A stretch of 64,000 bases of DNA from Agarivorans litoreus. Lineage in GTDB: Bacteria > Pseudomonadota > Gammaproteobacteria > Enterobacterales > Celerinatantimonadaceae. Location: positions 372,001-436,000 of the forward strand of contig NZ_BLPI01000001.1 in the NCBI RefSeq assembly GCF_019649015.1. Reading direction: 5' to 3'. The notes under the pieces are model-generated. The model made no database searches. It saw only the letters and a list, made by a program, of their open reading frames with translations, and was not told where the DNA came from. Shown here piece after piece: positions 1 through 8,218 of the stretch. Both the position numbers and the translations under genes were made by a program. How positions within the stretch are numbered: position 1 is the stretch's first letter; each line of letters starts with the position of its first letter.

Positions 1-1
1 G

Positions 2-85
2 TTAATTGTGCCCATTGTGATTGCGGTGATCGTTCATATTTGGGCAATTATTGACGCAGCGAGATTTACACCAGGGAGTAACTAA
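2..85 (+). CDS. C-terminal end of a membrane protein (5' truncated)
   Basis: The first bases read in one open frame as 27 codons ending in TAA. The peptide is hydrophobic (runs of I, V, A, W) and ends in a short polar tail AARFTPGSN, as expected for the last membrane segment of a small inner-membrane protein. Its TAA overlaps the next ATG by one base (TAATG), so the two genes are probably translationally coupled. The family cannot be identified from this fragment. Confidence 0.55.
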   Translation, partial: LIVPIVIAVIVHIWAIIDAARFTPGSN

Positions 86-717
86 TGAGAATTTTTAGCA
101 TATTAATATTGCTTACCGGCCTTGTTGCTTGTGAATCCACCTATTACTCCGCAATGGAAAAGGTGGGCTACCACAAACGCGAGATATTGGTTGACCGAGT
201 AGAAGAAGCACAAGAAAGCCAACAAGATGCGCAGCAACAATTCACCTCGGCTCTTGAACAACTTAAAACCTTAACTAATTTTGATGGCGGCGATTTAGAA
301 GATGTTTACGATGAAGTAAATGCCCAATATAAAGACTCTAAAGCAGCAGCCGAAACCGTAAGTGAACGGATAGATGAAGTAGACAGTGTTGCAGAAGCAC
401 TTTTTGATGAATGGCAAGATGAGTTAGAGCAATATCAATCGGCTAGTTTAAAAGCCGAGAGCAAGCAGCAGCTTGCTGATACACGTAAACGCTACGCCGC
501 CATGCTTAAAGCAATGCGCCGAGCAGAAGCACAAATGGGCCCGGTATTAACACGCTTAAACGACAACCAGCTTTATTTAAAGCATAACTTAAATGCTCGA
601 GCCATTGGCGCAGTTGGTAAAGAGTTCTCGCGCTTAGAGCAAGAAGTTGCTGACGTAATTACACAAATGAGCAAGGCAATTGCAGAATCGGACAAATTTA
701 TTGCAACCATGAAGTAA
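85..717 (+). CDS. DUF2959 family lipoprotein
   Basis: 210 aa. The N-terminus is a short signal peptide ending in the lipobox L-V-A-C, with Cys16 as the lipidation site. The rest is highly charged and rich in Glu, Gln and Ala, with long predicted coiled-coil helices around residues 35-150. Length and the opening ESTYYSAMEKVGYHKREILVDRV fit DUF2959 (PF11172), a family of proteobacterial lipoproteins of unknown function. It starts on the stop codon of an upstream membrane-protein gene. Family assignment is by recognition of the sequence; no function is claimed. Confidence 0.85.
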   Translation: MRIFSILILLTGLVACESTYYSAMEKVGYHKREILVDRVEEAQESQQDAQQQFTSALEQLKTLTNFDGGDLEDVYDEVNAQYKDSKAAAETVSERIDEVDSVAEALFDEWQDELEQYQSASLKAESKQQLADTRKRYAAMLKAMRRAEAQMGPVLTRLNDNQLYLKHNLNARAIGAVGKEFSRLEQEVADVITQMSKAIAESDKFIATMK

Positions 718-932
718 GCCATTAAAGCCATATTCAAATTGAGTATGGCTTTAAATAACAGCCCATCATACATATCCAATCCCAGTGAATTAACAATGCT
801 TACTCTATTCGAAATGTTAGTAAAATCTCCTATTACAATTAGCTTGGCCTTATAAAAACCTCGTTATTTAAGTCACTTGCAAGCAATACAGAACTTACGC
901 ACAATACCCGCGTTAACAAAGGAGTAAAACAA

Positions 933-1373
933 ATGGTTTCTAAATGGGCTAAACGCTTTTTTCAAATGGCAGAGCTAGTAGCATCTTGGAGTAAAGATCC
1001 CTCTACCCAAGTGGGAGCAGTGATTACCGAGAGCAACCGCATTGTATCCTTAGGCTTTAACGGCTACCCACACGGGATATCTGATAGCGCCGAAACCGAC
1101 AACCGAGAAATGAAGCTGCTTAAAACCCTGCATGCTGAAGAAAATGCAATTTTATTTGCCAAGCGAGATTTGTCTGGCTGCGAGATTTGGGTTACTCACT
1201 TCCCCTGTCCTAACTGCGCAGCAAAAATTATTCAAACAGGTATTGCAACCGTGCATTGCCCAGAACAATCTGAAGACTTTTTATCTCGCTGGGGAGACAA
1301 AATTAAAGTTAGTGAAGATATGTTTAGCCAAGCAGGTGTAGCTGTTGATTGGTTGCCGCTGAATCAAAACTAG
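933..1373 (+). CDS. dCMP/cytidine deaminase family protein
   Basis: 146 aa. Carries the zinc-dependent deaminase signature: H67-A-E69 (zinc ligand and proton shuttle) and P-C92-P-N-C95 (two Cys zinc ligands). The N-terminal STQVGAVI and GFNGYPHG stretches are typical of deoxycytidylate deaminase (ComEB-type), which converts dCMP to dUMP for thymidylate synthesis. The ATG is preceded by AAAGGAG at good spacing. It stands alone, so the substrate (dCMP or another nucleotide) is inferred from the family only. Confidence 0.85.
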   Translation: MVSKWAKRFFQMAELVASWSKDPSTQVGAVITESNRIVSLGFNGYPHGISDSAETDNREMKLLKTLHAEENAILFAKRDLSGCEIWVTHFPCPNCAAKIIQTGIATVHCPEQSEDFLSRWGDKIKVSEDMFSQAGVAVDWLPLNQN

Positions 1374-1905
1374 TCATGATAATGCCAGGGTTGTTGCTTC
1401 AACAGCCCTTATATGTAGTACAAAATAGAGTAATGTAGTCTACTTTAAGACTTCAAAATTATTTGTCGTTATCAATTCATAACTATTAATAAATCCATAC
1501 TAAACCTTTTCTAGTTTTAGCCATCAATAAGATCTAGCGTTGACAAGCATTACGAAAATCAGTCACTTATACCGATGACTTTAATAGCTTTTACTTTTAT
1601 TCGAATCCAATAAATAAACTATTCAATAACTTATCATCTTACGAAAAGTGTTCTTGTCAGCTATGTTTGCATTTTACCTTCTATACCAGTTTGTTGTTTT
1701 AGTTCTCTCTGAAACAAAGTTGATTAGAGGGTTAAGCTCACATTTCTTTACGCTAAACCTCATCTAGCCCACAGTTTTTAACTCTCCTCTTTTAATCATA
1801 CAAAAATATTTAATAATCTGATCAGGCTCACAGATACAAATCCAAAATCCCAATACCATATTTGTATTACATTAATACTAGTAGCGAAGTCACCTCTAAG
1901 GACTA
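1374..1905. other. AT-rich intergenic region
   Basis: About 530 bases without a convincing ORF on either strand. A weak hairpin (AGGGTTGTTG / CAACAGCCCT, near 1389) follows the deaminase gene but has no T-run. The right end holds the operator-like box and ribosome binding site of the alginate lyase gene. Nothing else is recognised. Confidence 0.5.
1862..1872 (+). promoter_or_regulatory. Candidate GntR-type operator upstream of the alginate lyase gene
   Basis: TTGTATTACAT matches 10 of 11 positions of TNGTNNNACNA, the general operator form of FadR-subfamily GntR regulators. It lies 36 bases before the lyase start codon. Near-identical boxes precede the other alginate genes in this window, which links this distant lyase/porin pair to the main cluster. 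Confidence 0.6.
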
Positions 1906-1908
1906 ATG

Positions 1909-3156
1909 ATGACAAGTTATAAACCTTTAGCTTTTGCAATTTGTATCGCAACCAGCTCAAGCGCTATTGCAGCAGAATTTGTATTTGTGAAAGAAGAAGT
2001 ATTAAAAAACAATCGAGCGTTGCTGCATTCAGAAAATGCTCCTTCAACGATGACTCGAAGCTATGAGCGTTTATTAGAAGAAGCAAAATACGCTACCAAA
2101 GCAGGTCGATTTTCGGTGACCGATAAAGGGATGATGCCTCCAAGCGGTAACAAAAACGATTACTTAAGCATTAGTCCTTATTGGTGGCCTGACAAAAACA
2201 AAGCTGATGGCCTTCCTTGGAACCGTATTGATGGCAAGGTAAATCCAGCATCAAAAACTAGCGAAACAGATTCAAAACGCTTAGGTAAGTTTACCCGCTC
2301 GGTAAGAGCCTTAGCTATAGCCTACTATTTTAGCCAAGACGAGCAATATGCAGAAACAGCTATAGATTACATTCGTACTTGGTTTTTAAACCCTAAAACA
2401 CGAATGAACCCCAACATGAACTACGCCCAAGGTGTGCCAGGTCGTGCAGAAGGCCGCCGTGGTGGCATTATTGATTCACGTTCGTTTGCAGACAGAATGT
2501 TAGATGCGATTGCGATGGTATCTCAGTCTCCCGCTTGGACAGAAGCAGACGAGAACGGCATCAATCAATGGTATAGCGAGTACTTAGATTGGCTGCTCAC
2601 CAGCGAATTGGGCGGTGGCCCCAAAGGCGAAGCCTATGCTGAAAACAATCACGGCTCTTGGTATGACCTACAAGTTGCGGGCATCTCCTACTTTTTGGGC
2701 AAAGAATCAATTGCCATGAACGCGGTAGAGAAAGGCAAGATGCGCATAGACAGTCAGTTTAGAGCCGACGGTACTCAACCACATGAATTAGCGCGCACTC
2801 GCTCTTACCATTACAGCTACTTTAATTTAGATGCTTTATCTGGTGTTGCTCAAGTGGGCGAAAAAATTGGCATAGACCTATGGAACTATGAATCGCCTAA
2901 AGGTGGTTCGCTAAAAAAAGGTATTGTGTTGTTAGCTCAATATCAAGACAAAGCGGAAGACTGGCCTTACCCGCATAAAAAAACTCCGCGAGTAATGCGC
3001 ATGATGCCAATCTATCGTAAAGCAGCTCTAGGTATGAGTGACCAAACCTTATTGGCTCTCTCAAATTCAGGCGATTTTTCTCAATTTACCGTTAAAAAAA
3101 ACCTGGCTGAAATTTGGGCTGAACGAGATATAGAACTGTTATACCCAAAACAATAA
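1909..3156 (+). CDS. Exported alginate lyase family protein (PF05426, PL5/PL38-like)
   Basis: 415 aa from the second of two adjacent ATGs; AAGGA sits 6 bases before ATG 1909 but only 3 before ATG 1906. Signal peptide with an Ala-X-Ala type end (IAA|EF) indicates export. The mature part has the alginate_lyase-fold markers YLSISPYWWPD, NNHGSWYD (residues 247-254 counted from ATG 1906) and RTRSYHYSYFNLDAL (297-311). By analogy with A1-III-type lyases, His249 and Tyr303 are the likely catalytic pair. It should beta-eliminate alginate or oligo-alginate, probably in the periplasm. Next gene is a KdgM porin. PL5 versus PL38 cannot be settled by eye. Confidence 0.82.
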   Translation: MTSYKPLAFAICIATSSSAIAAEFVFVKEEVLKNNRALLHSENAPSTMTRSYERLLEEAKYATKAGRFSVTDKGMMPPSGNKNDYLSISPYWWPDKNKADGLPWNRIDGKVNPASKTSETDSKRLGKFTRSVRALAIAYYFSQDEQYAETAIDYIRTWFLNPKTRMNPNMNYAQGVPGRAEGRRGGIIDSRSFADRMLDAIAMVSQSPAWTEADENGINQWYSEYLDWLLTSELGGGPKGEAYAENNHGSWYDLQVAGISYFLGKESIAMNAVEKGKMRIDSQFRADGTQPHELARTRSYHYSYFNLDALSGVAQVGEKIGIDLWNYESPKGGSLKKGIVLLAQYQDKAEDWPYPHKKTPRVMRMMPIYRKAALGMSDQTLLALSNSGDFSQFTVKKNLAEIWAERDIELLYPKQ

Positions 3157-3185
3157 TAACGACCCTAACTCCCTAAACAAAAACT

Positions 3186-3203
3186 AGGCCTGTTAATAGG
3201 CCT
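3186..3203 (+). other. Intercistronic hairpin between lyase and porin genes
   Basis: AGGCCT GTTAAT AGGCCT forms a perfect 6-bp stem with a 6-base loop. There is no T-run, so it is more likely an mRNA stability or processing element than a terminator. It lies just before the porin ribosome binding site. Confidence 0.4.
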
Positions 3204-3225
3204 TAACTTGGAAATGGAATTTATC

Positions 3226-3981
3226 ATGACAAAAATGAAAAGCCTTTCAATTGCAATTGGTGCCCTGTTAATTGCAGCACCTGTCGCTGCTGGTCAACTT
3301 GATATACGTAGCGAATACAAGCACGAGTCAGAAGATTACGGTTACCGTATTAAGATAGGTGACTCAACTAAAGTAAGTGATGCTGGTAGCTGGAACTACA
3401 GTGTTGAGATGAAGTTTTTTAGCGGCGATAAAGAAAACGGCGAAAGCGGCGATTTTTTAGAAAACTTACAACGCGGCGACTCAGAGTTTGACTGGGGCTA
3501 CAAACATAAACTAAACAAAAAATGGTACATCCACCCTGGTATGCCAATTACCTTTGGTGATCAGCGCGTGACTTATAAGCCGCAGTTTCGTGTAGGTTAT
3601 ACCTCAGATTTCGGTTTAAAAACTGCATTACGCTACCGCTATGAAATTCGCCAATATGCCGATGGCAAAGAAAACGGCGAGACATGGACTAAATCTAAAA
3701 TCACTCTGACTGGTGGTTACAAAGTAAAAAGCATGCCTAATCTAAAACTAGATTACGAAGCGAACTACTGGAAAAGCCATGAATACGAGTGGGATGCAAT
3801 TGCCGGTAAAGCAAAAGATCCGCAATTCAACAATGGTGATGACAACTGGGATGCTGGTATCTTCATCGGTTACCAAATTGAAAAATGGCGTCCATACGTA
3901 GAATTTTGGAACTCAAGTGTGAGCTCTAAAACTGACCAACGCCAACTTAAAACCCGTGTTGGTGTTAAATACAAATTTTAA
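3226..3981 (+). CDS. kdgM: KdgM family oligo-uronide outer-membrane porin
   Basis: 251 aa from ATG 3226 (a longer TTG-initiated frame exists but has no ribosome binding site). Sec signal peptide ending AAPVAA|GQ. The mature part has alternating polar/aromatic strands, opens with the KdgM-type DIRSEYKHESEDYGYRIKIG, and ends in Phe, the outer-membrane beta-barrel signature. KdgM porins admit acidic oligosaccharides such as oligogalacturonate. Cotranscribed with an alginate lyase, this one most likely passes oligo-alginate. A second paralogue lies at 30880-31560. Confidence 0.85.
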   Translation: MTKMKSLSIAIGALLIAAPVAAGQLDIRSEYKHESEDYGYRIKIGDSTKVSDAGSWNYSVEMKFFSGDKENGESGDFLENLQRGDSEFDWGYKHKLNKKWYIHPGMPITFGDQRVTYKPQFRVGYTSDFGLKTALRYRYEIRQYADGKENGETWTKSKITLTGGYKVKSMPNLKLDYEANYWKSHEYEWDAIAGKAKDPQFNNGDDNWDAGIFIGYQIEKWRPYVEFWNSSVSSKTDQRQLKTRVGVKYKF

Positions 3982-4016
3982 ACATTTCGTAATTACTTAG
4001 CTTTCCTTCTTTAAAG

Positions 4017-4046
4017 CCAAGCAGGTTTTCTGCTTGGTTCTTTTTT
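4017..4046 (+). terminator. Intrinsic terminator of the lyase-porin operon
   Basis: CCAAGCAG / CTGCTTGG, 8-bp perfect stem with loop GTTTT, followed by TTCTTTTTT. The T-run overlaps the last codon of the convergent DUF4174 gene. Confidence 0.9.
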
Positions 4047-4479
4047 ATGCCGAACATACACTGGTATTATTTAGCATTTCTTGTTTGCGCATCGGCATTG
4101 CATCAATAATTGCGAATACTTCCTGCCAATTAGTAGGAGCACCCCAACGGTGTTTTTCGTGGCCATCTTTACCAATTAACACTGCTATGTGCTTGTTATC
4201 TTCTACCTTATATTTGTTGCGTAAATAAGAGACCCCATGGCTTGCTACTGGGCCAGTTTTGCCTAAAGCTTGTTGCGGTGTCATCACCATAACAACAAGA
4301 TCTCGCTCCTGGATCTGACAACGATAACGCATTTCATCTGCCAAAAATTGTTCAACTGCGCGGTCTTGTTGTGGCGCAAAAAACAACACACTTCGGTGTG
4401 CCCAATAGTCGCTGTCTAAAGGATAAGACATAGCAACGCCACTAATAGATAACAACATAGCTGCGATTACTTGTTTCAT
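4045..4479 (-). CDS. DUF4174 domain protein, exported
   Basis: 144 aa with an N-terminal signal peptide (MKQVIAAMLLSISGVAMS). The C-terminal half carries the DUF4174 pattern: IAVLIGKDGHEKHRWGAP, then WQEVFAIIDAMPMRKQEM. The family is thioredoxin-like but this member has no CxxC pair, so a redox role is doubtful. Convergent with the porin gene. Function unknown. Confidence 0.8.
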   Translation of the reverse strand: MKQVIAAMLLSISGVAMSYPLDSDYWAHRSVLFFAPQQDRAVEQFLADEMRYRCQIQERDLVVMVMTPQQALGKTGPVASHGVSYLRNKYKVEDNKHIAVLIGKDGHEKHRWGAPTNWQEVFAIIDAMPMRKQEMLNNTSVCSA

Positions 4480-4833
4480 AACAATTCCCCCGTTCTCAGC
4501 TAATTAGAACGAAGTCTTAGGCGATAAAGTTCAATATTTCGGCGCTGAATCTGAGGGCTAGTGGTCAGGATTTTTTACAGTCATAATTCGGCATTCGTAA
4601 CTAGCTAATATCAATATGAAAATACATTTAGTTAAGCTATGAGCCCATTTAACTACAAAATGGTCAATAAAAAGATTGGACACTGCATTACACTTGATGA
4701 TAAATGTGTCATTAATATTTACATTATCCTTTTCCTTAAGTGCTATAACTATCTTACCCTTTGATTTTTATAACTTTTAAATCTTGGCGCAATTATTGAT
4801 TTATAAGACATTCACTTTACAAAGGAATGTCTA
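4480..4833. other. Divergent intergenic region
   Basis: About 350 AT-rich bases holding the promoters of the DUF4174 gene (leftward) and the PEP-CTERM gene (rightward; AAAGGAATG precedes its start). No ORF, operator-like palindrome or RNA element recognised. Confidence 0.5.
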
Positions 4834-5622
4834 ATGCTAATCACTAGAAATATACTCTCTGTAAGCTTGTTGCTACTCACCGCGCCAGTTCAGGCAACTA
4901 TTATCGCCTACGACATGCTAAACAGCAGTAGTCTTAATCTAATCGAATATCAAAACCCATTTAGCCCTCAATTTGCTAGTGATCAAGACGGCTTTGATAA
5001 ATACCAAGCTGGTCCTGGCGCCAATATTCCAAATAGCCTGATTGATTCGAGCCTAAGTACCGCAAGTGATAACCTTGGTATTGTTAATTCACAAACTGAC
5101 CAACAAAGCTTTTTTGGTGTAAGTGATACGCTAAATCCAAATAACCCAAGCGGCAATACACAAGCAACTTGGCAATTTGATATTGGCGGTTTTTCCTTAA
5201 CTTCAATTTCTATTTCTATGGCGGCTATGGGTGATTTTGAAAGCTCTGATTACTTTAGCTTTAGCTATGCAATTGATGCTTCACCTATTCAATTACTCTT
5301 TGCTAGCTCGGTTGGTGAACAAACCAATCAGAGCTATACCATGGCCAACGGAAGCCAATACGCACTAAACGACCCACTATCGATAAACGGTCAGGTGCTA
5401 AACAACCAATTCCAGCAACTTAGTCAGAGCTTAATTGGCAGTGGTTCAATATTTAGCTTGTACTTTAACGCAAATCAAAATGGTGGGAATGAGGCATTCG
5501 CCTTTAGGGAGATTATCGTTAACGGAGAAAATCTACTAGCTAGTCAAGTACCTGAGCCAAGCAGTATTTGGCTGGTGCTCTTGGGCTTAGTCGCGCTAAA
5601 GGTGAAGCGCAGCCAGGTTTAA
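4834..5622 (+). CDS. PEP-CTERM sorting domain protein
   Basis: 262 aa. Begins with a Sec signal peptide (ending VQA|TI). Ends with a PEP-CTERM signal: V-P-E-P at 239-242, a hydrophobic segment IWLVLLGLVALKV, then a basic tail KRSQV. Such proteins are recognised and processed by an exosortase (EpsH/XrtA type), usually in organisms making an exopolysaccharide matrix. The middle is Ser/Asn/Gln-rich and low complexity, with no recognised catalytic domain. No exosortase gene lies in this window. Role at the surface is inferred. Confidence 0.85.
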   Translation: MLITRNILSVSLLLLTAPVQATIIAYDMLNSSSLNLIEYQNPFSPQFASDQDGFDKYQAGPGANIPNSLIDSSLSTASDNLGIVNSQTDQQSFFGVSDTLNPNNPSGNTQATWQFDIGGFSLTSISISMAAMGDFESSDYFSFSYAIDASPIQLLFASSVGEQTNQSYTMANGSQYALNDPLSINGQVLNNQFQQLSQSLIGSGSIFSLYFNANQNGGNEAFAFREIIVNGENLLASQVPEPSSIWLVLLGLVALKVKRSQV

Positions 5623-5630
5623 AGCAAAAT

Positions 5631-5666
5631 AAAAAAAGCGACAGCATAGATTTACGCTGTCGCTTT
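5631..5666. terminator. Bidirectional terminator between PEP-CTERM and amylase genes
   Basis: GCGACAGC / GCTGTCGC 8-bp stem (5638-5645, 5656-5663), flanked by a run of seven A on the left and TTT on the right. The T-run is strong for leftward transcription (amylase) and weaker for the PEP-CTERM transcript. Confidence 0.8.
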
Positions 5667-5690
5667 GCTACTACCGCTTATTACTTTTTG

Positions 5691-7832
5691 TTATTGCTTG
5701 ATGCCAGCAAATACCACAACCACTTTGTCGTCACCTTTGGTGCGACTAAAGGCATAAGGTTGATCGCTTATTTTTTTATGCTCACCAGCACCAATGGCAA
5801 CGTGGCGGTCACGGAACTGACCTACTGTTTGCCAGTGTTTTACTAACGCTTGACGATCTTTGTCTTTAGCAATTTGCTCCCAGTTCATAAACGAACGCGT
5901 TGGAGAGTCAAAGGCATCTGATTGTGGCCCGCGTGGGCGCCCACTCTCGTCACCATAGTACAATTGCACGCCACCAGGCATCATAAGTAATGCCGTACCT
6001 GCACCCGCTTGCAACGGTAAATCTTCATAGTTTGAATAGAACAACTTGGTATCGTGCGAACTAATGTAAGTAAGCAAATTAAACGTTGGGTCGCTATTTA
6101 TGTCTTTAGCATAGCTTGCATACATTTTTTCATTTTGCGCCAAACACTGAGAGCCTTTAAGTGCTGCACTTTCGCCAGCGTACTCAAAGTTTATTAGGCT
6201 ATCCATACCGTTGTCGAAGTAAAAGTCGCGGTAAGCACCGTGGTGCCATACTTCACCTACCATCCAAAATGGTTTGTCATCAATGGCTTTCTCTGGATTA
6301 TTACTCTTCCATTCTGCTAAGGCGTCGGTAGCGGCATCTTTCAACTTAGCCCAAACTTCAGGCTCTACGTGCTTAACCGTATCAGCCCTAAAGCCATCGA
6401 TGCCGTAATCGCGTACCCAATTAGTATGCCATTCAACTAAGTAATCCAGCACAGTGTAGCCTTCACGCTCTACCGCTTTGGTATCTTTTTTGTTTTTAAG
6501 AATAGGCGGCAATCCTACGTGTTTAGTACTCTCGGTTAATAAGTCAGGCAAACCCGCTAAGTTCATAGTGATATCATCACCACCAGGTGCGGTGTAGCCT
6601 GCCATGCCACTGCGAACCCAGTCTGGTCCCCACCATTTATCTCCCCATTCGCTAGAACTCCAACGAATAAAGTTGTTATAGCGATGCCAGTTTTGGCCTT
6701 TATCAAAATCGGGCTGCCAGTCAGTCCATTTTTCCGGTACCGGAGCTCCAGGAGCCATTGCGTTAATGCCAAAAGTTTGCATATCATCCATGGTTGGATA
6801 ACCCACGTGGTTAACTACCACGTCAACCAGCACACGAATGCCGCGTTTATGGGCTTCGTCAACAAAGCGACCAAAATCTTCTTCACTGCCTAGATTGGGG
6901 TCGATTTTAGTAAAATCTAAAGCCCAGTAGCCATGGTAGCCATAGAATGGGAAGCTACCTTTCTCTCCACCACCAATAAAACCATGAATTTGCTCAACAA
7001 TAGGCGTAACCCAAATGGCGTTCATGCCTAAGTCTTTGATGTAATCTAATTTAGCGGTAATGCCACTAAAGTCACCACCTTGGAAGGTACCAATTTCCTG
7101 TTTACCATCGGCTTTACGATTCAGCGGGTAATCATTACTGGTGTCACCATTATTAAAACGGTCCGTCATGATGAAGTAAACGCTCGCGTTATCCCATGAA
7201 AACTCACTGGCCTTAGCATCTGCGGCTTCAAGCAACAAGATACCGCCGCTAGCCGGGTCTGGCTGCATGGTCACTTTACCATTAGCCACTTTCTGGGTTT
7301 GGCCAGAGTAAAAATCTTTAACGGTTTGACCATTTTTAAAGGTAGAGCTTACGTCAACCGTTACCGGCTGCCCATCCCAAGCGATACAATCAACCGCTGG
7401 CGGTTTACGTTTAAAGGTAGATGCTTGCGCCTTGCGTGAAACTTGTAAGGTAGGGTTGTCAGCATCTGAGTTATCTAGAATTAACTCGTAGTTACCCGCA
7501 AACAAAATTTTCAGTTCAAAGTACTTATCTTTAGCACAGCTATTTAAGTCTTGAGGTTTTGAAAAACGAAGTTTGTTTTTGTCAACAGGGCCAAAACGCA
7601 AGCCACATTGTTGGCCTTCGTCTGAGATCTGAATGTTATAAGTGCCTTTTTCGAGCGGAACGATAATTTTATATTTACTTTTTCCAGCAAATTTTAAGCG
7701 CTGCTCAACGTTAACACCGCTATCAGCATAATTCATGTATAGAGGCGTTTTAATCATCGCCGCCGACAAATTTGCCGAACCGCCTGCCATTACTAGCGCC
7801 GCACTCAATAAACCTAGTTTAAAACCTTTCAT
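5691..7832 (-). CDS. Exported alpha-amylase, GH13 (MalS-like)
   Basis: 713 aa. Signal peptide at the N-terminus (ending LSA|AM), then about 185 residues of beta-rich accessory region, then the GH13 barrel. All four amylase regions are present: DVVVNHVG (337-344), GFRADTVKH with nucleophile Asp484, GEVWHH with acid/base Glu527, and SSHD with Asp594. Overall order and length resemble E. coli periplasmic MalS (676 aa). It hydrolyses alpha-1,4-glucans outside the cytoplasm, in the periplasm or secreted. Not part of the alginate pathway. A LacI-type palindrome lies 128 bases upstream. Confidence 0.9.
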   Translation of the reverse strand: MKGFKLGLLSAALVMAGGSANLSAAMIKTPLYMNYADSGVNVEQRLKFAGKSKYKIIVPLEKGTYNIQISDEGQQCGLRFGPVDKNKLRFSKPQDLNSCAKDKYFELKILFAGNYELILDNSDADNPTLQVSRKAQASTFKRKPPAVDCIAWDGQPVTVDVSSTFKNGQTVKDFYSGQTQKVANGKVTMQPDPASGGILLLEAADAKASEFSWDNASVYFIMTDRFNNGDTSNDYPLNRKADGKQEIGTFQGGDFSGITAKLDYIKDLGMNAIWVTPIVEQIHGFIGGGEKGSFPFYGYHGYWALDFTKIDPNLGSEEDFGRFVDEAHKRGIRVLVDVVVNHVGYPTMDDMQTFGINAMAPGAPVPEKWTDWQPDFDKGQNWHRYNNFIRWSSSEWGDKWWGPDWVRSGMAGYTAPGGDDITMNLAGLPDLLTESTKHVGLPPILKNKKDTKAVEREGYTVLDYLVEWHTNWVRDYGIDGFRADTVKHVEPEVWAKLKDAATDALAEWKSNNPEKAIDDKPFWMVGEVWHHGAYRDFYFDNGMDSLINFEYAGESAALKGSQCLAQNEKMYASYAKDINSDPTFNLLTYISSHDTKLFYSNYEDLPLQAGAGTALLMMPGGVQLYYGDESGRPRGPQSDAFDSPTRSFMNWEQIAKDKDRQALVKHWQTVGQFRDRHVAIGAGEHKKISDQPYAFSRTKGDDKVVVVFAGIKQ

Positions 7833-8218
7833 TCAACCTCCATGGTATTTACCTATCGCAACCTGCGCATAAACACCTCGTTCAACTATTTGAAGTGATG
7901 AAAACAAAAGCTAGTTAAGTTTTCACTAACAAAGCATGATTATTTGCGAATTTTATGACTGACAGCGCTTTCATTTGGCAAAACAGCAGGTTCGCCATCA
8001 TATCCACATTCATTAGCGCGTGCCCCTTGCTGCACCTGTGATGTTGTTTTATCATGTCGGGTCTTTATTGTGGTTATTTTGGCAGAATATTTCGCTTAAA
8101 AATCACAATTAGCAGACAGATAAAAGAAACAGTTTAAGTTAGTAGTATTCGCTTAAAGCTTGACTAAAGAAATAACAATAGCGCGAGTGAGAGCAACAGA
8201 CAGGGTGTAAAGGAAGCC
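7833..8218. other. Divergent promoter region between amylase and leuC
   Basis: About 390 bases with the amylase promoter on the left and the leuC promoter on the right. It contains one LacI-like palindrome (7960-7973). I looked for a leucine-rich attenuator peptide before leuC and found none: the only short ORF in the right place (ATG near 8057) is not Leu-rich. Confidence 0.5.
7960..7973. promoter_or_regulatory. LacI-family-like operator palindrome
   Basis: TGACAGCGCTTTCA is a 14-base near-perfect palindrome with the central CG typical of LacI-family operators. It sits 128 bases upstream of the amylase start, compatible with sugar-responsive control. The regulator is not in this window. Confidence 0.4.

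Noticed and set aside
8050..8150. Possible leucine leader peptide before leuC
   Set aside because: The only short ORF (MSGLYCGYFGRIF...) is not Leu-rich and no attenuator pair of hairpins follows.
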